Shown: piece after piece, positions 1 through 10,408 of the stretch
How positions within the stretch are numbered: the stretch's first letter is position 1
Layout: each line of letters starts with the position of its first letter
Assembly: GCF_024199985.1 (NCBI RefSeq)
Contig: NZ_JANARS010000005.1
Span: 248,001 to 312,000, forward strand
Source: Nocardioides pinisoli
GTDB taxonomy: Bacteria > Actinomycetota > Actinomycetes > Propionibacteriales > Nocardioidaceae
Direction of reading: 5' to 3'
Length of the DNA: 64,000 nucleotides
Made by a program: the position numbers and the translations under genes
Notes under the pieces: generated by a model
The model's database searches: none
The model's input: the letters and a program-made list of their open reading frames with translations, nothing else
What the model was told of the DNA's origin: nothing

Positions 1-70
1 GACGCCCTTGGCGCCCGTCCAGCCGTCGCCCCGCCGCAGTTCCTCGGGCCAGGCTCGTGACCGAGGGACG

Positions 71-1195
71 TCAGGCGTCGACCTTCTCCGCTCCCCGGCG
101 CCAGCGGATGCCGGCCTCCATGAAGTCGTCGAGGTCGCCGTCGAAGACCGAGCTCGGGTTGCCGGACTCGTGACCGGTCCGCAGGTCCTTGACGATCTGG
201 TAGGGGTTGAGGACGTAGTTGCGCATCTGGTCGCCCCAGCTGGCGGCGACGTCGCCCTTGAGGTCCTTCTTGAGCGCGGCCTCCTCGGCCTTCTTCTTCG
301 CCAGCAGCTTGGCCTTGAGCACGACCATCGCCGAGGCCTTGTTCTGCAGCTGCGACTTCTCGTTCTGGCAGGACACGACGATGCCGGTGGGGATGTGGGT
401 CAGGCGGACCGCGGAGTCGGTGGTGTTGACCGACTGGCCGCCGGGACCGCCGGAGCGGAAGACGTCGGTGCGGATGTCGTTCTCGTCGACCTCGATCTCG
501 TCGGTCTGCTCGAGCACGGGCACGACCTCGACGGCCGCGAAGGAGGTCTGGCGACGCCCCTGGTTGTCGAAGGGGCTGATCCGCACGAGGCGGTGGGTGC
601 CGGCCTCGACCGAGAGGGTGCCGTAGGCGTAGGGGGCGTGGATGGCGAACTCGGCGGACTTGATGCCCGCCTCCTCGGCGTAGGACACGTCGTAGACCTC
701 GACGCCGTACTTGTGCTGCTCGGCCCAGCGCGTGTACATCCGCATGAGCATCTCCGCGAAGTCGGCGGCGTCCACGCCACCGGCGCCCGAGCGGATGGTC
801 ACGATCGCCTCGCGCTCGTCGTACTCCCCGGAGAGCAGGGTTCGGATCTCGAGCGACTCGACGGACTTCTTGATACGGCTCAGCTCGGCCTCGGAGTCGG
901 CGAGCGTGTCCGCGTCGCCCTCCTCCTGGGCCATCTCGACCATCAGGCCGAGGTCCTCGATGCGGGACTCGAGACCGGTGAAGCGGTCGAGCTCGCCCTG
1001 CAGGGCCGAGAGGCGGCCGGTCACCCGGGTGGCGTTGGCCTGGTCGTCCCAGAGGTCGGGCGCCGCGACCTGCTCGCCCAGGTCGGCGATCTCCCCGCGC
1101 ATCTTGTCGAGGTCGAGGACCTGACCGATGGTCTTCATGGTCGCCTGGAGCTGCTTGATCTCTTGGTCGAAGTCGATGCCTGCCACAAGGAGCAA
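71..1195 (-). CDS. prfB: Peptide chain release factor 2 (RF2)
   Basis: RF2 recognises UGA and UAA stop codons and triggers peptide release on the ribosome. The 374-residue product has the usual length. It carries the RF2 codon-recognition tripeptide SPF (about residues 207–209) and the catalytic GGQ loop (about 252–254, in [17 protein letters not shown]). The frame is open from the start, so the programmed +1 frameshift known from many other bacterial prfB genes is absent here. The start is uncertain: TTG at 1195 has a GGGAG about 8 bases upstream, while GTG at 1186 would give [13 protein letters not shown]. The 70 bases beyond the stop codon (1–70) hold nothing I can assign. Family assignment is secure. 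Confidence 0.97.
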   Translation of the reverse strand: MLLVAGIDFDQEIKQLQATMKTIGQVLDLDKMRGEIADLGEQVAAPDLWDDQANATRVTGRLSALQGELDRFTGLESRIEDLGLMVEMAQEEGDADTLADSEAELSRIKKSVESLEIRTLLSGEYDEREAIVTIRSGAGGVDAADFAEMLMRMYTRWAEQHKYGVEVYDVSYAEEAGIKSAEFAIHAPYAYGTLSVEAGTHRLVRISPFDNQGRRQTSFAAVEVVPVLEQTDEIEVDENDIRTDVFRSGGPGGQSVNTTDSAVRLTHIPTGIVVSCQNEKSQLQNKASAMVVLKAKLLAKKKAEEAALKKDLKGDVAASWGDQMRNYVLNPYQIVKDLRTGHESGNPSSVFDGDLDDFMEAGIRWRRGAEKVDA

Positions 1196-1304
1196 CAGTA
1201 CGGCTCCCGCGCGAGAGGTGTCGAAAGCGGCCGGACGACGGCAACGGCGGGCACTCCCGGGCCTGTGACCCCGGTCGTGCCCGCCGCTGCGGATCGGATG
1301 CGCG

Positions 1305-2087
1305 TCAGCGCGTGCAGAGCACCTCCGGCGTCGCGACAGCGGCGACGGCGGCGGGCGTGGCGGTGGTGGAGAGGTCGAACTTCAGGCGGAAGACGTCGGA
1401 GACGTCGAGGACCTCGTCGGCGACGACCGTGCCGACGGCGAGCGAGTGGACGGCGAGCACGGCACCGTCGGCGGTCACCGTCGCGGCACCGCTGGAGCCG
1501 GTGGCCGAGCTGTCGGTGAGGGCGTAGGTCGCACGCAGGTCGGTGCACTTGCGACCGAGCGTGTACTCGATCGACGACGGCGTGCCCGACACGGTGGTGG
1601 CGAGGCTCTGGCCGTAGTACTCGGCGCCGATCAGGACGCCGGCGGGCTCGAGGTTCACGCTCGGGCCGCTCGGGCGGTTGATCAGCTTCTCCCAGCGGTA
1701 GACCTGCACCTGCACGGACTTGCTGTAGCCCTTCTTGATGCCGCCCTTGCCCGGCTTGAGCACGCGGTACTCACGCGCGCCAGGAGTCGTCGGCTTGTCC
1801 TTGAGGACGTAGGTGCCGTTGCCCTTGACCTTCGCGTTGCCCGTGCGGACCCACTTCTTCTTGTTCCCCACGCGCTGCTCGAGGAAGACCTTCTGGCCGG
1901 CAGCCTTCGGCTTGACGCGACCGCGGACCTTGATGACGTCCTCCTTGGCGATGGCGACGTCCATGTTGGCCTTGGCGGTGACCTTGTAGGTCCGGGCCTT
2001 GGCGGGTGCGGCCTGCGTCGGAGCGGTGAGCGCCAGCGAGCCGGCGGCGAGGGCCACGGTGGCGGCGATTGCGGTGATGCGGTTCAT
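1305..2087 (-). CDS. Secreted protein of unknown function, tandem paralogue A
   Basis: The function is not recognised. The 260-residue product starts with a Sec-type signal peptide ([16 protein letters not shown]..., likely cut near TQAAPA). A beta-rich middle part follows, with repeated motifs such as [16 protein letters not shown] and REYRVLKP. The C-terminal part (about 165–260: [36 protein letters not shown]) reminds me of NPCBM-like carbohydrate-binding modules. Two conserved cysteines (GRKC and PEVLC) could form a disulphide after export. The next gene upstream on the same strand (2206–3021) is a clear paralogue with the same architecture, so this is a tandem duplication. A cell-envelope or extracellular binding role is inference only. 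Confidence 0.8.
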   Translation of the reverse strand: MNRITAIAATVALAAGSLALTAPTQAAPAKARTYKVTAKANMDVAIAKEDVIKVRGRVKPKAAGQKVFLEQRVGNKKKWVRTGNAKVKGNGTYVLKDKPTTPGAREYRVLKPGKGGIKKGYSKSVQVQVYRWEKLINRPSGPSVNLEPAGVLIGAEYYGQSLATTVSGTPSSIEYTLGRKCTDLRATYALTDSSATGSSGAATVTADGAVLAVHSLAVGTVVADEVLDVSDVFRLKFDLSTTATPAAVAAVATPEVLCTR

Positions 2088-2157
2088 GTGATGTCCCCGT
2101 CGTGTGGGCCCGGGTGCGGGCCGTTCAGGAGGGAGACGTCGCGTGCCGGCAGAAAGT

Positions 2158-2187
2158 TGTCGGCGGATCCCCGAGGATCCGCCGACA
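2158..2187 (-). terminator. Perfect 13-bp hairpin, likely terminator of paralogue B
   Basis: The arms TGTCGGCGGATCC (2158–2170) and its exact complement (2175–2187) enclose the 4-base loop CCGA. The hairpin lies 18 bases after the stop codon of the minus-strand gene 2206–3021 and is followed on that strand by ACTTTCT. This fits an intrinsic terminator between the two tandem paralogues. Confidence 0.75.
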
Positions 2188-2205
2188 CGTGCTCTGGCCG
2201 CACGA

Positions 2206-3021
2206 TCAGGGCAGGCAGAGCACCTCGGGGTCGCCGACGGCGGACGCGCCGGCCGGCGAGGCGGACCCGGACATGTCGAACCGGATGCGGAACGCCCCGG
2301 TGACGTCGACGACGTAGTCCCCGATGATCGTGCCGGTGGCCAGGGCGTGGGTGACCTTGGCGACGCCGTCCACCGAGACCGTCACGAAGCCGGACGCCCC
2401 GGTGGCGGAGCCGTCGGTCAGGGCGTACGTCGCCCGCAGGCTGCGGCACTTCCGGCCGAGCGTGTACTCGACGTAACCGGGCTTGCCCGGCGTCTGCAGG
2501 AGGAGGCTGTCGTCGAAGAACTCGGTGCCGAACTCGGTGCCGGCGCCGATGAGGACGCCCGTGTTGGCGCCGGGAGTGCGCCACGTCAGCTGCTCCCAGC
2601 CCCACACGTCGAGCTGGAGCTCGCGACTCGTGCCGGCCTTGACGCCGTCGGCGGCGGGCTTGAGGACGCGGTAGAACCGGACGCCGGGCCGGCTGGGCTC
2701 GTCCTCGAGCACGAACTTGCCGGACGACTTGATCTTCGCCGTGCCGGACTTGCGCCAGCGCTTCGAACCCTCAGGGCGCTGCTGGAGGACGACCTTCTGC
2801 CCTGCAGCCTTGGGCTTCGCCTTGCCGCTGACGCGGACCGTGTCCTCGCCGGCGACCGCCTCGGACGTGTTGATGCTGGCCGTGACCTTGTAGGTCTGGG
2901 CCGCCTGGCTGGCCCCCTGGTCCGTCTGGTCCGGGGCCGAGGAGGCGGGGGCGACCAGCGTCGGTGACGCCAGTGCCAGGGCGGCGGCCGCGGCGCAGGC
3001 GACGCGGGCGATGCGGTTCAT
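2206..3021 (-). CDS. Secreted protein of unknown function, tandem paralogue B
   Basis: Paralogue of the gene at 1305–2087. It has a signal peptide (MNRIARVACAAAAALALASP), the same central motifs ([32 protein letters not shown]) and the same C-terminal module ([41 protein letters not shown]). I chose ATG 3021 because AAGGGAG lies 6 bases upstream; a longer frame reaches 3048. The C-terminal module resembles NPCBM-type binding domains, but no function can be named. The downstream hairpin at 2158–2187 separates it from its sister copy, so the two are probably transcribed separately. Confidence 0.82.
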   Translation of the reverse strand: MNRIARVACAAAAALALASPTLVAPASSAPDQTDQGASQAAQTYKVTASINTSEAVAGEDTVRVSGKAKPKAAGQKVVLQQRPEGSKRWRKSGTAKIKSSGKFVLEDEPSRPGVRFYRVLKPAADGVKAGTSRELQLDVWGWEQLTWRTPGANTGVLIGAGTEFGTEFFDDSLLLQTPGKPGYVEYTLGRKCRSLRATYALTDGSATGASGFVTVSVDGVAKVTHALATGTIIGDYVVDVTGAFRIRFDMSGSASPAGASAVGDPEVLCLP

Positions 3022-3146
3022 GACGGGCTCCCTTCTGGTGCGCGCCACAGCGGGTCCGTGACGCGCGTGGGTTCACCCTCAGCCTGCGTCTTCCGGGCTC
3101 GCCCGTGATGGGTCCAAGTGCCCGAGCTTGCCGGGAAGCTGCCCTG

Positions 3147-4883
3147 TCAGCGCAGCAGCGCGCCGGCACCGGCCGGCACCGACAGCACCCCGTCGCGTAC
3201 GACGACTCCCGCAGGGGTCTCGAAGAGCACCTCGCGCTCCCCCACGTCGGTCGTCGCCGGCTCGTCACCGGCGTTGACGACGACGAGCAGGTCGCCGCGG
3301 CGCATGGTGAACAGCCGCCCCTCGACGGTGCAGGACACCGACCCGAAGGACGGGTCGGTGAGCTGGGGCAGCTCACGACGCAGCCGGCCCAGCCGTCGGT
3401 AGCAGTCGAGGAGCACGGCGTGGCGCCCCTCGGTGAGCTCGTCCCAGTCGAGGCGGGAGCGGTGGAAGGTGGCCTCGTCCTGCGGGTCGGGCACCTCGGC
3501 CGGGTCCCAGCCCATCTTCTCGAACTCCGCGATCCGGCCGTCGGCGGTGGCCTTCCCCAGCTCGGGCTCGGGGTGGGAGGTGAAGAACTGGAACGGCGAG
3601 GACGCCGCCCACTCCTCCCCCATGAAGAGCATCGGCGTGAAGGGGCCGGCCAGGGTGAGCAGCGCGGCACAGGCCAGCTGGTCGTCGTCGAGGTGCTCGG
3701 CGAGCCGGTCGCCGCGCGCGCGGTTGCCGATCTGGTCGTGGTTCTGGCTGGCGACCACGAGCCGCCAGGTCGGCATGTGCTCGGTGTCGACGGGCTTGCC
3801 GTGGTCGCGGTCGCGGAACGACGAGAACGTCCCGTCGTGGAAGAAGCCCTTCTCGCAGACCTTGGCCAGCGCCTCGAGCGGCTCGAAGTCGGCGTAGTAG
3901 CCGGCCGTCTCGCCGCTCAGCGCGACGTGGACGGCGTGGTGGAAGTCGTCGCTCCACTGGGCGTCGAGCCCGTGGCCGCCGGCCTCGCGCGGGCGCACGA
4001 GCGTGGTGTCGTTGAGGTCGGACTCGGCGATCAGCGTCAGCGGGCGGCGCAGGTGCGCCGACAGCGCCGCGGTCTCGACGGCCATCTCCTCGAGGAGGTG
4101 CACCTCGGAGGTGTCGCTCAGGGCGTGCACGGCGTCGAGGCGCAGCGCGTCGACGTGGTAGTCCTCGAACCACATCCGCACGTTGTCGAGGATGTAGCGG
4201 CGCACCTCGGCCGAGCCCTCGCCGTCGAGGTTGACCAGGTCGCCCCAGGTGTTGCGGCCCGCCTTGAGGTAGGGACCGAACAACGGGAGGTAGTTGCCCG
4301 AGGGACCGAGGTGGTTGTGCACGACGTCCTGCACGACCCCGAGACCCTTGGCATGGCAGGCGTCGACGAACCGCTTGTAGGCGTCGGGGCCGCCGTACGG
4401 CTCGGCGACGGCGAACCAGGCGACGCCGTCGTAGCCCCAGTTGTGGGTGCCGTTGAAGGCGTTGACCGGCATCACCTCGACGAGGTCGACGCCGAGGTCG
4501 ACGAGGTGGTCGAGCCGCTCGATGGCGGAGTCGAGCGTGCCGGTCGGGGTGAACGTGCCGACGTGCAGCTCGTAGACGACCGACCCGGCGAGCTGGCGCC
4601 CGGTCCACGCGGCGTCCTGCCACTCGAACGTCGTGAGGTCGCGCCGCGACAGCTCATGCACGCCGCCGGGCTGGCGGCGCGAACGCGGGTCGGGGCGCGG
4701 GTCGGGGTCGTCGTCGAGGAGGTAGCCGTAGTCGACCGGACCGTCGGTCGGCACAGGCGCCGTGGGCGTCCACCAGCCGTCGTCGCCGCGCGCCATCTCG
4801 ACGACGTCGCCGGCCACGCTCAACCGCACGCGCTCCGGGCGGGGCGCCCAGACGTCGAACGGCCCTCTCGACAACCGAGACAT
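3147..4883 (-). CDS. treZ: Malto-oligosyltrehalose trehalohydrolase
   Basis: TreZ releases trehalose from maltooligosyltrehalose, the last step of the TreX–TreY–TreZ route from glycogen. The 578-residue product has an N-terminal beta domain and a GH13 barrel. The likely nucleophile is Asp250 in [11 protein letters not shown], the acid/base Glu287 in LIAESDLN, and the third carboxylate Asp383 in [17 protein letters not shown] and the C-terminal beta domain are also present. It is the last gene of the operon: treY ends at 4885, only one base before this ATG, so translation is probably coupled. The 125 bases downstream (3022–3146) show no further gene. Confidence 0.96.
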   Translation of the reverse strand: MSRLSRGPFDVWAPRPERVRLSVAGDVVEMARGDDGWWTPTAPVPTDGPVDYGYLLDDDPDPRPDPRSRRQPGGVHELSRRDLTTFEWQDAAWTGRQLAGSVVYELHVGTFTPTGTLDSAIERLDHLVDLGVDLVEVMPVNAFNGTHNWGYDGVAWFAVAEPYGGPDAYKRFVDACHAKGLGVVQDVVHNHLGPSGNYLPLFGPYLKAGRNTWGDLVNLDGEGSAEVRRYILDNVRMWFEDYHVDALRLDAVHALSDTSEVHLLEEMAVETAALSAHLRRPLTLIAESDLNDTTLVRPREAGGHGLDAQWSDDFHHAVHVALSGETAGYYADFEPLEALAKVCEKGFFHDGTFSSFRDRDHGKPVDTEHMPTWRLVVASQNHDQIGNRARGDRLAEHLDDDQLACAALLTLAGPFTPMLFMGEEWAASSPFQFFTSHPEPELGKATADGRIAEFEKMGWDPAEVPDPQDEATFHRSRLDWDELTEGRHAVLLDCYRRLGRLRRELPQLTDPSFGSVSCTVEGRLFTMRRGDLLVVVNAGDEPATTDVGEREVLFETPAGVVVRDGVLSVPAGAGALLR

Positions 4884-4884
4884 G

Positions 4885-7215
4885 TCAGTCCTTCCTCACC
4901 AGTAGGGCGACGGGGTGGACGGCGAGCAGCTCGGCGAGCCGGCCGTCGGTGTCGAGACCGGTGAGCACGTCGTGCCACCGCCCCTCGGGCAGGTCGAGCG
5001 CGGTGTCGCCCCAGCCGTCGGCCGCGAGCCCGACCGGGAGCCGGGTGGCGACGGTGATCGCACCGCCGCGGTCGAAGGCGACCACGTGGCCCGCTGCCGC
5101 GCCGGTGGCGTGCACCGGGGCGTACGCCGTGAACAGCTCGGGTCGCTCGCGGCGCAGGGTCAGCGCCGTGCAGGTGACGTGCAGCTTGGTCGCGGCGTCG
5201 TCCTCGGCGGTGCCGGCGAGGACCGCGGCACGGTGGTCGAAGTCGACCGGGCGGCGGTTGTCGGGGTCGACCAGGGAGGTCTCCCACAGCTCGCTGCCCT
5301 GGTAGACGTCGGGCACGCCCGGCATCGTGATCGCGAGCAGCTTGGCCGCGAGCGAGTTGGCCTGGGCCGGCTCGTCGATGCGGGTCGCGAGGTCGAGCAG
5401 CACGGCGCGCACGTCGCCTGCGTCGAAGACGGCGTCGACGGCGGCGTGCACCTGCGACTCGTAGTCCTCGTCGGGCTCGGTCCACGTCGTCCGGTCGCCG
5501 GCCTCGCGCATCGCCTTCTCGGCGTAGCCGTGCAGGCGCTCACGCAGGTCGGGGAGGTGGTCGGGCGTCCACGCGCCGAGCACGGCCTGCCAGAGCAGCG
5601 AGCCGAAGGCCGGGTCGGGCACCGGCGCGAGCCGGAGCAGCTCGTCGAGCGCCCGCTCCCAGTGGCCCGGCTCCTCGGCCAGCACGGTGATGCGGGCGCG
5701 GACGTCCTCGCCGCGCTTGGTGTCGTGGGTGGAGAGGGTGACCATCGCGTCGGGCCAGTCGCGCTGGCGCGCGGCCATGGCCTCGTGCCACTCGTCGACG
5801 CTGATCGCGAAGATCGACGGGTCGCCGCCGACCTCGTTGAGGGAGGTCAGGCGCGACCAGCGGTAGAACGAGCAGTCCTCGACACCCTTGGCCATGACCA
5901 TGCCCGAGGTCTGCTGGAAGCGTCGGGCCGGCTGGCTCCACTCGTCGTGCAGCAGCGGCTCGAGGACGTCGTACGTCGTCGCGAGGTCGGGGCGCGTCTC
6001 CCGCGCCCGGGCGAACGCCTGGTCGAGGTGGTCGCGGCCCTCGGGCAGGTAGGAGCGGTAGACCGGGAAGCAGGCGAGGAGCTCGCCGATCGCGTCGGCG
6101 ACGGCGTCCTCGTCGGTGCCCTCCTCCGCCCCGTCCTGCTTGGTGTGCAGGACGCGCTCGACCTCGCGGGTGATGCGCCGGACCTCGGAGTGCAGGATGC
6201 CGTCGGCGACGGCCCGCTTGTTGTCGTGGACCATCTGCTCCCAGTCCACGGGCGCTCCGCGGAGCCGGTCCTCCAGCGCGGTCAGCGGCGCCTCGCCGGC
6301 CGGGTCGGTGAGCACCCGGTCGATGAGGGCGAGCGCGTCGTAGCCGGTGGTGCCGTCGGTCGCCCAGTCGGTGGGCAGGAGCTCGCCGGGCTCGAGGATC
6401 TTCTCGACCAGCACGTAGGCGCCGCCGGTGAGGGCGGCGAGGTCGTCGAGGTAGCGCTTGGGGTCGCGCAGGCCGTCGGGGTGGTCCACGCGCAGGCCGT
6501 CGACCAGGCCCTCGTCGAACCACCGCTTGACCTCGACGTGCGTCTCGGCGAAGACCTCCGGGTCCTCGACGCGCACCGCGGCGAGGGTGTTGACGGCGAA
6601 GAAGCGCCGGTAGTTGAGGTCCTCGTCGGCCGCGCGCCAGTTGACCAGCTCGTAGTGCTGCTCCTCCAGCGTCGAGGTGCCGGGGGCCAGCGGGAAGCGC
6701 TGGTCGTGGTAGCGCACCTCGCCCTCCCCGTTCTTCGACCGGGCGATGCGGATCGCGCCCTCGTCGTCGTCGCCGATGACCGGGATGACGATGCGACCGT
6801 CGCCGGCCGCCCAGTCGACGTCGAAGGCCGCCGCGTGCTCGGACTCGCGCCCGAGCTTGAGGACGTCCCACCACCACGGGTCCTCCGACGGCGTGGCGAC
6901 ACCGACGTGGTTGGGCACGATGTCGACCAGCACGCCCATTCCGAGGCGGCGTGCCTCGGCCGACAGCGCGGCCAGGCCGTCCTCGCCGCCCCGCTCGGGG
7001 TCGACGTGGTCGAAGGCGACGACGTCGTAGCCGTGGGTGCTGCCGGGCTCCGAGGCCAGCAGCGGCGACAGGTAGACCCAGTCCACGCCGAGGTCGTGCA
7101 GGTAGGGCAGCACCTGCGCGGCGTCGTACAACGTGAAGTCGGGGCTGACCTGCAGCCGGTAGGTGCTGTGGGGCGTACGTCGCTGGGCAGCGTCGGCTCG
7201 GTGTGCGTCGGTCAC
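4885..7215 (-). CDS. treY: Maltooligosyl trehalose synthase
   Basis: TreY converts the reducing-end alpha-1,4 bond of maltodextrins into an alpha,alpha-1,1 bond, giving maltooligosyltrehalose. The 776-residue product opens with the typical [12 protein letters not shown]. It carries PNHVG (about 101–105), the nucleophile motif [12 protein letters not shown] with Asp244, and VEKIL with Glu271. [12 protein letters not shown] and [11 protein letters not shown] near the C-terminus are family signatures. The GTG start overlaps the treX stop as GTGA, so treX, treY and treZ form one tightly coupled operon read from about 9400. Confidence 0.96.
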   Translation of the reverse strand: MTDAHRADAAQRRTPHSTYRLQVSPDFTLYDAAQVLPYLHDLGVDWVYLSPLLASEPGSTHGYDVVAFDHVDPERGGEDGLAALSAEARRLGMGVLVDIVPNHVGVATPSEDPWWWDVLKLGRESEHAAAFDVDWAAGDGRIVIPVIGDDDEGAIRIARSKNGEGEVRYHDQRFPLAPGTSTLEEQHYELVNWRAADEDLNYRRFFAVNTLAAVRVEDPEVFAETHVEVKRWFDEGLVDGLRVDHPDGLRDPKRYLDDLAALTGGAYVLVEKILEPGELLPTDWATDGTTGYDALALIDRVLTDPAGEAPLTALEDRLRGAPVDWEQMVHDNKRAVADGILHSEVRRITREVERVLHTKQDGAEEGTDEDAVADAIGELLACFPVYRSYLPEGRDHLDQAFARARETRPDLATTYDVLEPLLHDEWSQPARRFQQTSGMVMAKGVEDCSFYRWSRLTSLNEVGGDPSIFAISVDEWHEAMAARQRDWPDAMVTLSTHDTKRGEDVRARITVLAEEPGHWERALDELLRLAPVPDPAFGSLLWQAVLGAWTPDHLPDLRERLHGYAEKAMREAGDRTTWTEPDEDYESQVHAAVDAVFDAGDVRAVLLDLATRIDEPAQANSLAAKLLAITMPGVPDVYQGSELWETSLVDPDNRRPVDFDHRAAVLAGTAEDDAATKLHVTCTALTLRRERPELFTAYAPVHATGAAAGHVVAFDRGGAITVATRLPVGLAADGWGDTALDLPEGRWHDVLTGLDTDGRLAELLAVHPVALLVRKD

Positions 7216-9392
7216 GTGACGTCCGTACCCGAGCGCGCCGCGAGCGATGCAGCCACGGAGTGGTCCGGGCTGACCTCGGGCTCAGTGTGCTCCCGGAGCA
7301 CGACGAGGCTGTGCGTGCCGAGGTCGAACGTCCCCCCGGCCTCGAAGGTCGGGCCGGCGTCGGCGTCGCCGCCGGTGTCGATCACGACGTCCCACGCGGC
7401 GGCGTACTCCTCCGGCGGCAGCGTCACCTGCGCCGGGCCGTCGGCGTTGAAGTAGAGGAGGAAGTGGTCGTCGGTGATCGTGGCGCCGCGGGCGTCCTTG
7501 CCGGCGATGCCGTTGCCGTTGAGGTACATCCCGATCGCCTTGCCGCCCTCCCAGTCGCCGTCCTCCATCGGCTCGCCGTCGAGGTCGAGCCAGACGATGT
7601 CGTTGAGGCGCTCGCCGTCACCGGTGCGCACGGTGTTGCCGGTGAAGAAGCGCTTGCGGTGGAAGGTCGGGTGGTCGGCGCGCAGCTTGGCCACGGCCGC
7701 GGTGAACTCGATGAGCGGCTTGTCGGCCTCGTCCCAGTGCACCCAGCTGATCTCGCTGTCCTGGGCGTAGGTGTTGTTGTTGCCGTCCTGGGTGCGGCTC
7801 AGCTCGTCGCCGTGCAGCAGCATCGGCACGCCCTGGCTGAGCAGGAGCGTCGCGATGAAGTTGCGCTGCTCGCGGGCCCGCGCCTCGAGGATCTCGGGGT
7901 CGTCGGTCGGTCCCTCGACGCCGTGGTTCCACGAGCGGTTGTGGCTCTCGCCGTCGTTGTTGTCCTCGCCGTTGGCCTCGTTGTGCTTCTCGTTGTAGGA
8001 CACGAGGTCGCGCAGCGTGAAGCCGTCGTGGGCGGTGACGAAGTTGATGCTGGCGAACGGCCGGCGCCCGGAGTGCTCGTAGAGGTCGGAGGAGCCGGAC
8101 AGCCGCGAGGCGAACTCGCCCAGCGACGGCTCACCACGCCAGAAGTCGCGCACGGTGTCGCGGTAGGCGCCGTTCCACTCGGTCCACTGCGGGGGGAAGC
8201 CGCCGACCTGGTAGCCGCCGGGGCCGATGTCCCACGGCTCGGCGATCAGCTTGACCTGGCTGACGACCGGGTCCTGCTGCACCATCTCGAAGAAGGTGGA
8301 CAGCTTGTCGACGTCGTAGAACTCGCGGGCGAGGGTGGCGGCGAGGTCGAAGCGGAAGCCGTCGACGTGCATCTCGGTAACCCAGTAGCGCAGCGAGTCC
8401 ATGATCAGCTGCACCGAGTGCGGGTGGCGCACGTTGAGGGTGTTGCCGGTGCCGGTGTAGTCCATGTAGTAGCGCTGGTCGTCCTCGACGAGGCGGTAGT
8501 AGGCCGCGTTGTCGATGCCCTTGAAGCTCAGCGTCGGGCCGAGGTGGTTGCCCTCGGCGGTGTGGTTGTAAACCACGTCGAGGATGACCTCGATGCCGGC
8601 GGCGTGCATGGCCTTGACCATCGCCTTGAACTCCTGGACCTGCTGGCCCTGCTGGCTCGACGCGTAGTCGGCGTGCGGGGCGAGGAAGGCCAGGGTGTTG
8701 TAGCCCCAGTAGTTGCGCAGGCCCTGGTCGAGCAGCGTCGAGTCCTGCACGAACTGGTGCACCGGCATCAGCTCGATGGCGGTGACGCCGAGCTTCTTGA
8801 GGTGCCCGGTCACCGACGGGTGCGCCAGGCCGGCGTAGGTGCCGCGCTGCTCCTCCGGCACGTCGGGGTGCAGCTGGGTCAGACCCTTGACGTGCGCCTC
8901 GTAGATGAAGGACTCGTTGTAGGGGATCGAGAGGCGGCGGTCGCCCTCCCAGTCGAAGAACGGGTTGATGACCACGCCGTGCGTCATGTGCGCGGCGGAG
9001 TCGTCGTCGTTGCGGGAGTCCTCGTCGCCGAAGTTGTAGGCGAAGAGCGACTGGTCCCAGTCGATCTCGCCGGCGGTCGCCTTGGCGTAGGGGTCGAGCA
9101 GCAGCTTGTTGGGGTTGCAGCGCAGGCCCTGCGTCGGGTCCCACGGGCCGTGGACGCGGTAGCCGTAGCGCTGGCCGGGCTGCACGGTCGGGATGTAGCA
9201 GTGCCAGACGTAGGCGTCGACCTCGGTGACCTCGACCTTGGTCTCGGTGAACGAGCCGGGGTTCTCCGGGTCGGGGTCGAACAGGCACAGCTCGACGCGC
9301 TCGGCGACCTCGCTGAAGAGGGCGAAGTTCGTGCCGGTGCCGTCGAAGGTGGCACCCAGGGGGTAGGCGGTGCCGGGCCAGGTCTCGGTCAT
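7212..9392 (-). CDS. treX: Glycogen debranching enzyme of the trehalose operon
   Basis: This GH13 isoamylase-type enzyme cleaves alpha-1,6 branches of glycogen and so supplies linear maltodextrins to TreY. The 726-residue product has an N-terminal CBM48-like domain (PLGATFDGTGTNFALFSEVA). Catalytic motifs are VVYNHT, GFRFDLAATL (Asp349), LIAEPWDIG (Glu385) and VTAHDGFTLRDLVSYN (Asp456). It is the first gene of treX–treY–treZ. No Shine–Dalgarno precedes the ATG; TAGTTT ends six bases before it, which suggests a leaderless mRNA. The gene could equally be called glgX; treX is preferred because of its operon. Confidence 0.95.
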   Translation of the reverse strand: MTETWPGTAYPLGATFDGTGTNFALFSEVAERVELCLFDPDPENPGSFTETKVEVTEVDAYVWHCYIPTVQPGQRYGYRVHGPWDPTQGLRCNPNKLLLDPYAKATAGEIDWDQSLFAYNFGDEDSRNDDDSAAHMTHGVVINPFFDWEGDRRLSIPYNESFIYEAHVKGLTQLHPDVPEEQRGTYAGLAHPSVTGHLKKLGVTAIELMPVHQFVQDSTLLDQGLRNYWGYNTLAFLAPHADYASSQQGQQVQEFKAMVKAMHAAGIEVILDVVYNHTAEGNHLGPTLSFKGIDNAAYYRLVEDDQRYYMDYTGTGNTLNVRHPHSVQLIMDSLRYWVTEMHVDGFRFDLAATLAREFYDVDKLSTFFEMVQQDPVVSQVKLIAEPWDIGPGGYQVGGFPPQWTEWNGAYRDTVRDFWRGEPSLGEFASRLSGSSDLYEHSGRRPFASINFVTAHDGFTLRDLVSYNEKHNEANGEDNNDGESHNRSWNHGVEGPTDDPEILEARAREQRNFIATLLLSQGVPMLLHGDELSRTQDGNNNTYAQDSEISWVHWDEADKPLIEFTAAVAKLRADHPTFHRKRFFTGNTVRTGDGERLNDIVWLDLDGEPMEDGDWEGGKAIGMYLNGNGIAGKDARGATITDDHFLLYFNADGPAQVTLPPEEYAAAWDVVIDTGGDADAGPTFEAGGTFDLGTHSLVVLREHTEPEVSPDHSVAASLAARSGTDVT

Positions 9393-9398
9393 GCGAAG

Positions 9399-9404
9399 AA
9401 ACTA
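9399..9404 (-). promoter_or_regulatory. Putative leaderless −10 box of treXYZ
   Basis: The minus strand reads TAGTTT, then CTTCGC, then the treX ATG. A TANNNT hexamer six bases before a start codon with no Shine–Dalgarno is the arrangement of leaderless actinobacterial transcripts. No convincing −35 is visible. Confidence 0.5.
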
Positions 9405-9479
9405 CCGGCGAGGGGCGGGTAGCCGTTCTTCCTGACCATCCAGCGGGGTGGGGGTCGTGACGACCGTCACCGCCTCGCC

Positions 9480-9923
9480 TCAGCCACTCGGCAGCACCGT
9501 CACGGCCGCCGTGCTGCTGGCCCCGACCGTCGGGTCGCTCGGCGAGCCGGGGATCCTGAGCGGCAGGTCGAGCGGCGCGCTCAGCCGGACCGTGACCGAG
9601 CGCCCGACCGGGTCGACACGTACGCCGACGTCGATCCCGGGGTATCTCGCGCCGGCGTCGGCGCGGGCTAGGTAGTCGCGCACCGCGGCCTCGACCGCGG
9701 CCTCCTGCTGGGTGAGGCGCTCGCCGTCGAGGCCCTGCTCGTAGATGCCGGCCGCGCCGAGGTCCGCCCCGTAGAGGGCGGCGCCGTCGGCGAGGTTGTC
9801 GAGGCCCTGGCGCTGGAGGTAGGCGGCCGACGCGTCGACGACCACGACGATCGCCATGAGCAGGATGCTCGCGAAGCCGATGATCAGCAGGGTGACCTGC
9901 CCCTGCTCGTCACGGCGCCTCAC
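9480..9923 (-). CDS. TadG-like pilus assembly protein
   Basis: Predicted pseudopilin-like or secreted component of the tad pilus system. The 147-residue product begins VRRRDEQGQVTLLIIGFASI: a short basic head with the DEQG signature and then one membrane helix, as in the N-terminal TadE/TadG-like domain. The rest (LDNLADGAALYGADLGAAG, then a beta-rich tail) is extracytoplasmic. I place the start at GTG 9923, which overlaps the previous stop as GTGA; the frame stays open far upstream, but that region belongs to the neighbouring gene. It is the last gene of the tad operon. Confidence 0.8.
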   Translation of the reverse strand: MRRRDEQGQVTLLIIGFASILLMAIVVVVDASAAYLQRQGLDNLADGAALYGADLGAAGIYEQGLDGERLTQQEAAVEAAVRDYLARADAGARYPGIDVGVRVDPVGRSVTVRLSAPLDLPLRIPGSPSDPTVGASSTAAVTVLPSG

Positions 9924-10408
9924 CGCTCGGCCCCGTCGTCGGACGCGTCCTCGGACCCGCTCTCGACGTACTGCCCGAACGGCACCGTGTGTGTCGCGTC
10001 GAGCGAGAAGACCGCGCTGCCCTTGCCGAGGATCGCCGGGAAGAACGGCAGCTCCACCCCGGAGTCGACGCGGACCGTGATGACCGACGTGCCGACGTGG
10101 CAGTTGCCCGCAGGGGCGTCGCACGTGACCGTCACGCGGGCGCGCTGCCCGGGGACGCCCTGGTCGGCGAGGACCTGGCGTACGACGGCGTCGGCGCGGG
10201 CCGCACCGGTCGCGTCGTCGGGCGCCAGGGCGTAGGCGCGTCCGGCGGCGCGGGCGGCCGCGCTGGTGGCGAACGCCCCCTGCTGCACCTCGAAGACCGA
10301 GATCACGATCCAGACGAGCGGGACCAGCAGGATGATCGCGAGCCAGCTGAACTCGACGAGGGCCGACCCCTGCTCGTCGCGGGGGCGGATCGTGCGCCGC
10401 CGGCTCAC
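9920..10408 (-). CDS. TadE-family pilus assembly protein
   Basis: The 162-residue product has the TadE pattern: a basic N-terminus, DEQGSALVEFSWLAIILLVP (Glu near +5 of the processed helix) and one transmembrane segment. An extracytoplasmic domain follows, with two cysteines (TCDAPAGNC). TadE proteins are minor pseudopilins processed by the TadV/CpaA prepilin peptidase, which is not present in this window. The gene lies in the operon between another TadE-like gene (overlap at 10405–10408) and the TadG-like gene (GTGA overlap at 9920). Confidence 0.85.
   Translation of the reverse strand: MSRRRTIRPRDEQGSALVEFSWLAIILLVPLVWIVISVFEVQQGAFATSAAARAAGRAYALAPDDATGAARADAVVRQVLADQGVPGQRARVTVTCDAPAGNCHVGTSVITVRVDSGVELPFFPAILGKGSAVFSLDATHTVPFGQYVESGSEDASDDGAER

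Noticed and set aside
71..1195. Programmed +1 frameshift in prfB
   Set aside because: The whole protein is encoded in one uninterrupted frame from the start codon.
3105..9422. Long plus-strand frames opposite treZ, treY and treX
   Set aside because: They mirror the codon-position bias of the trehalose genes and contain no recognisable motif or start signal.
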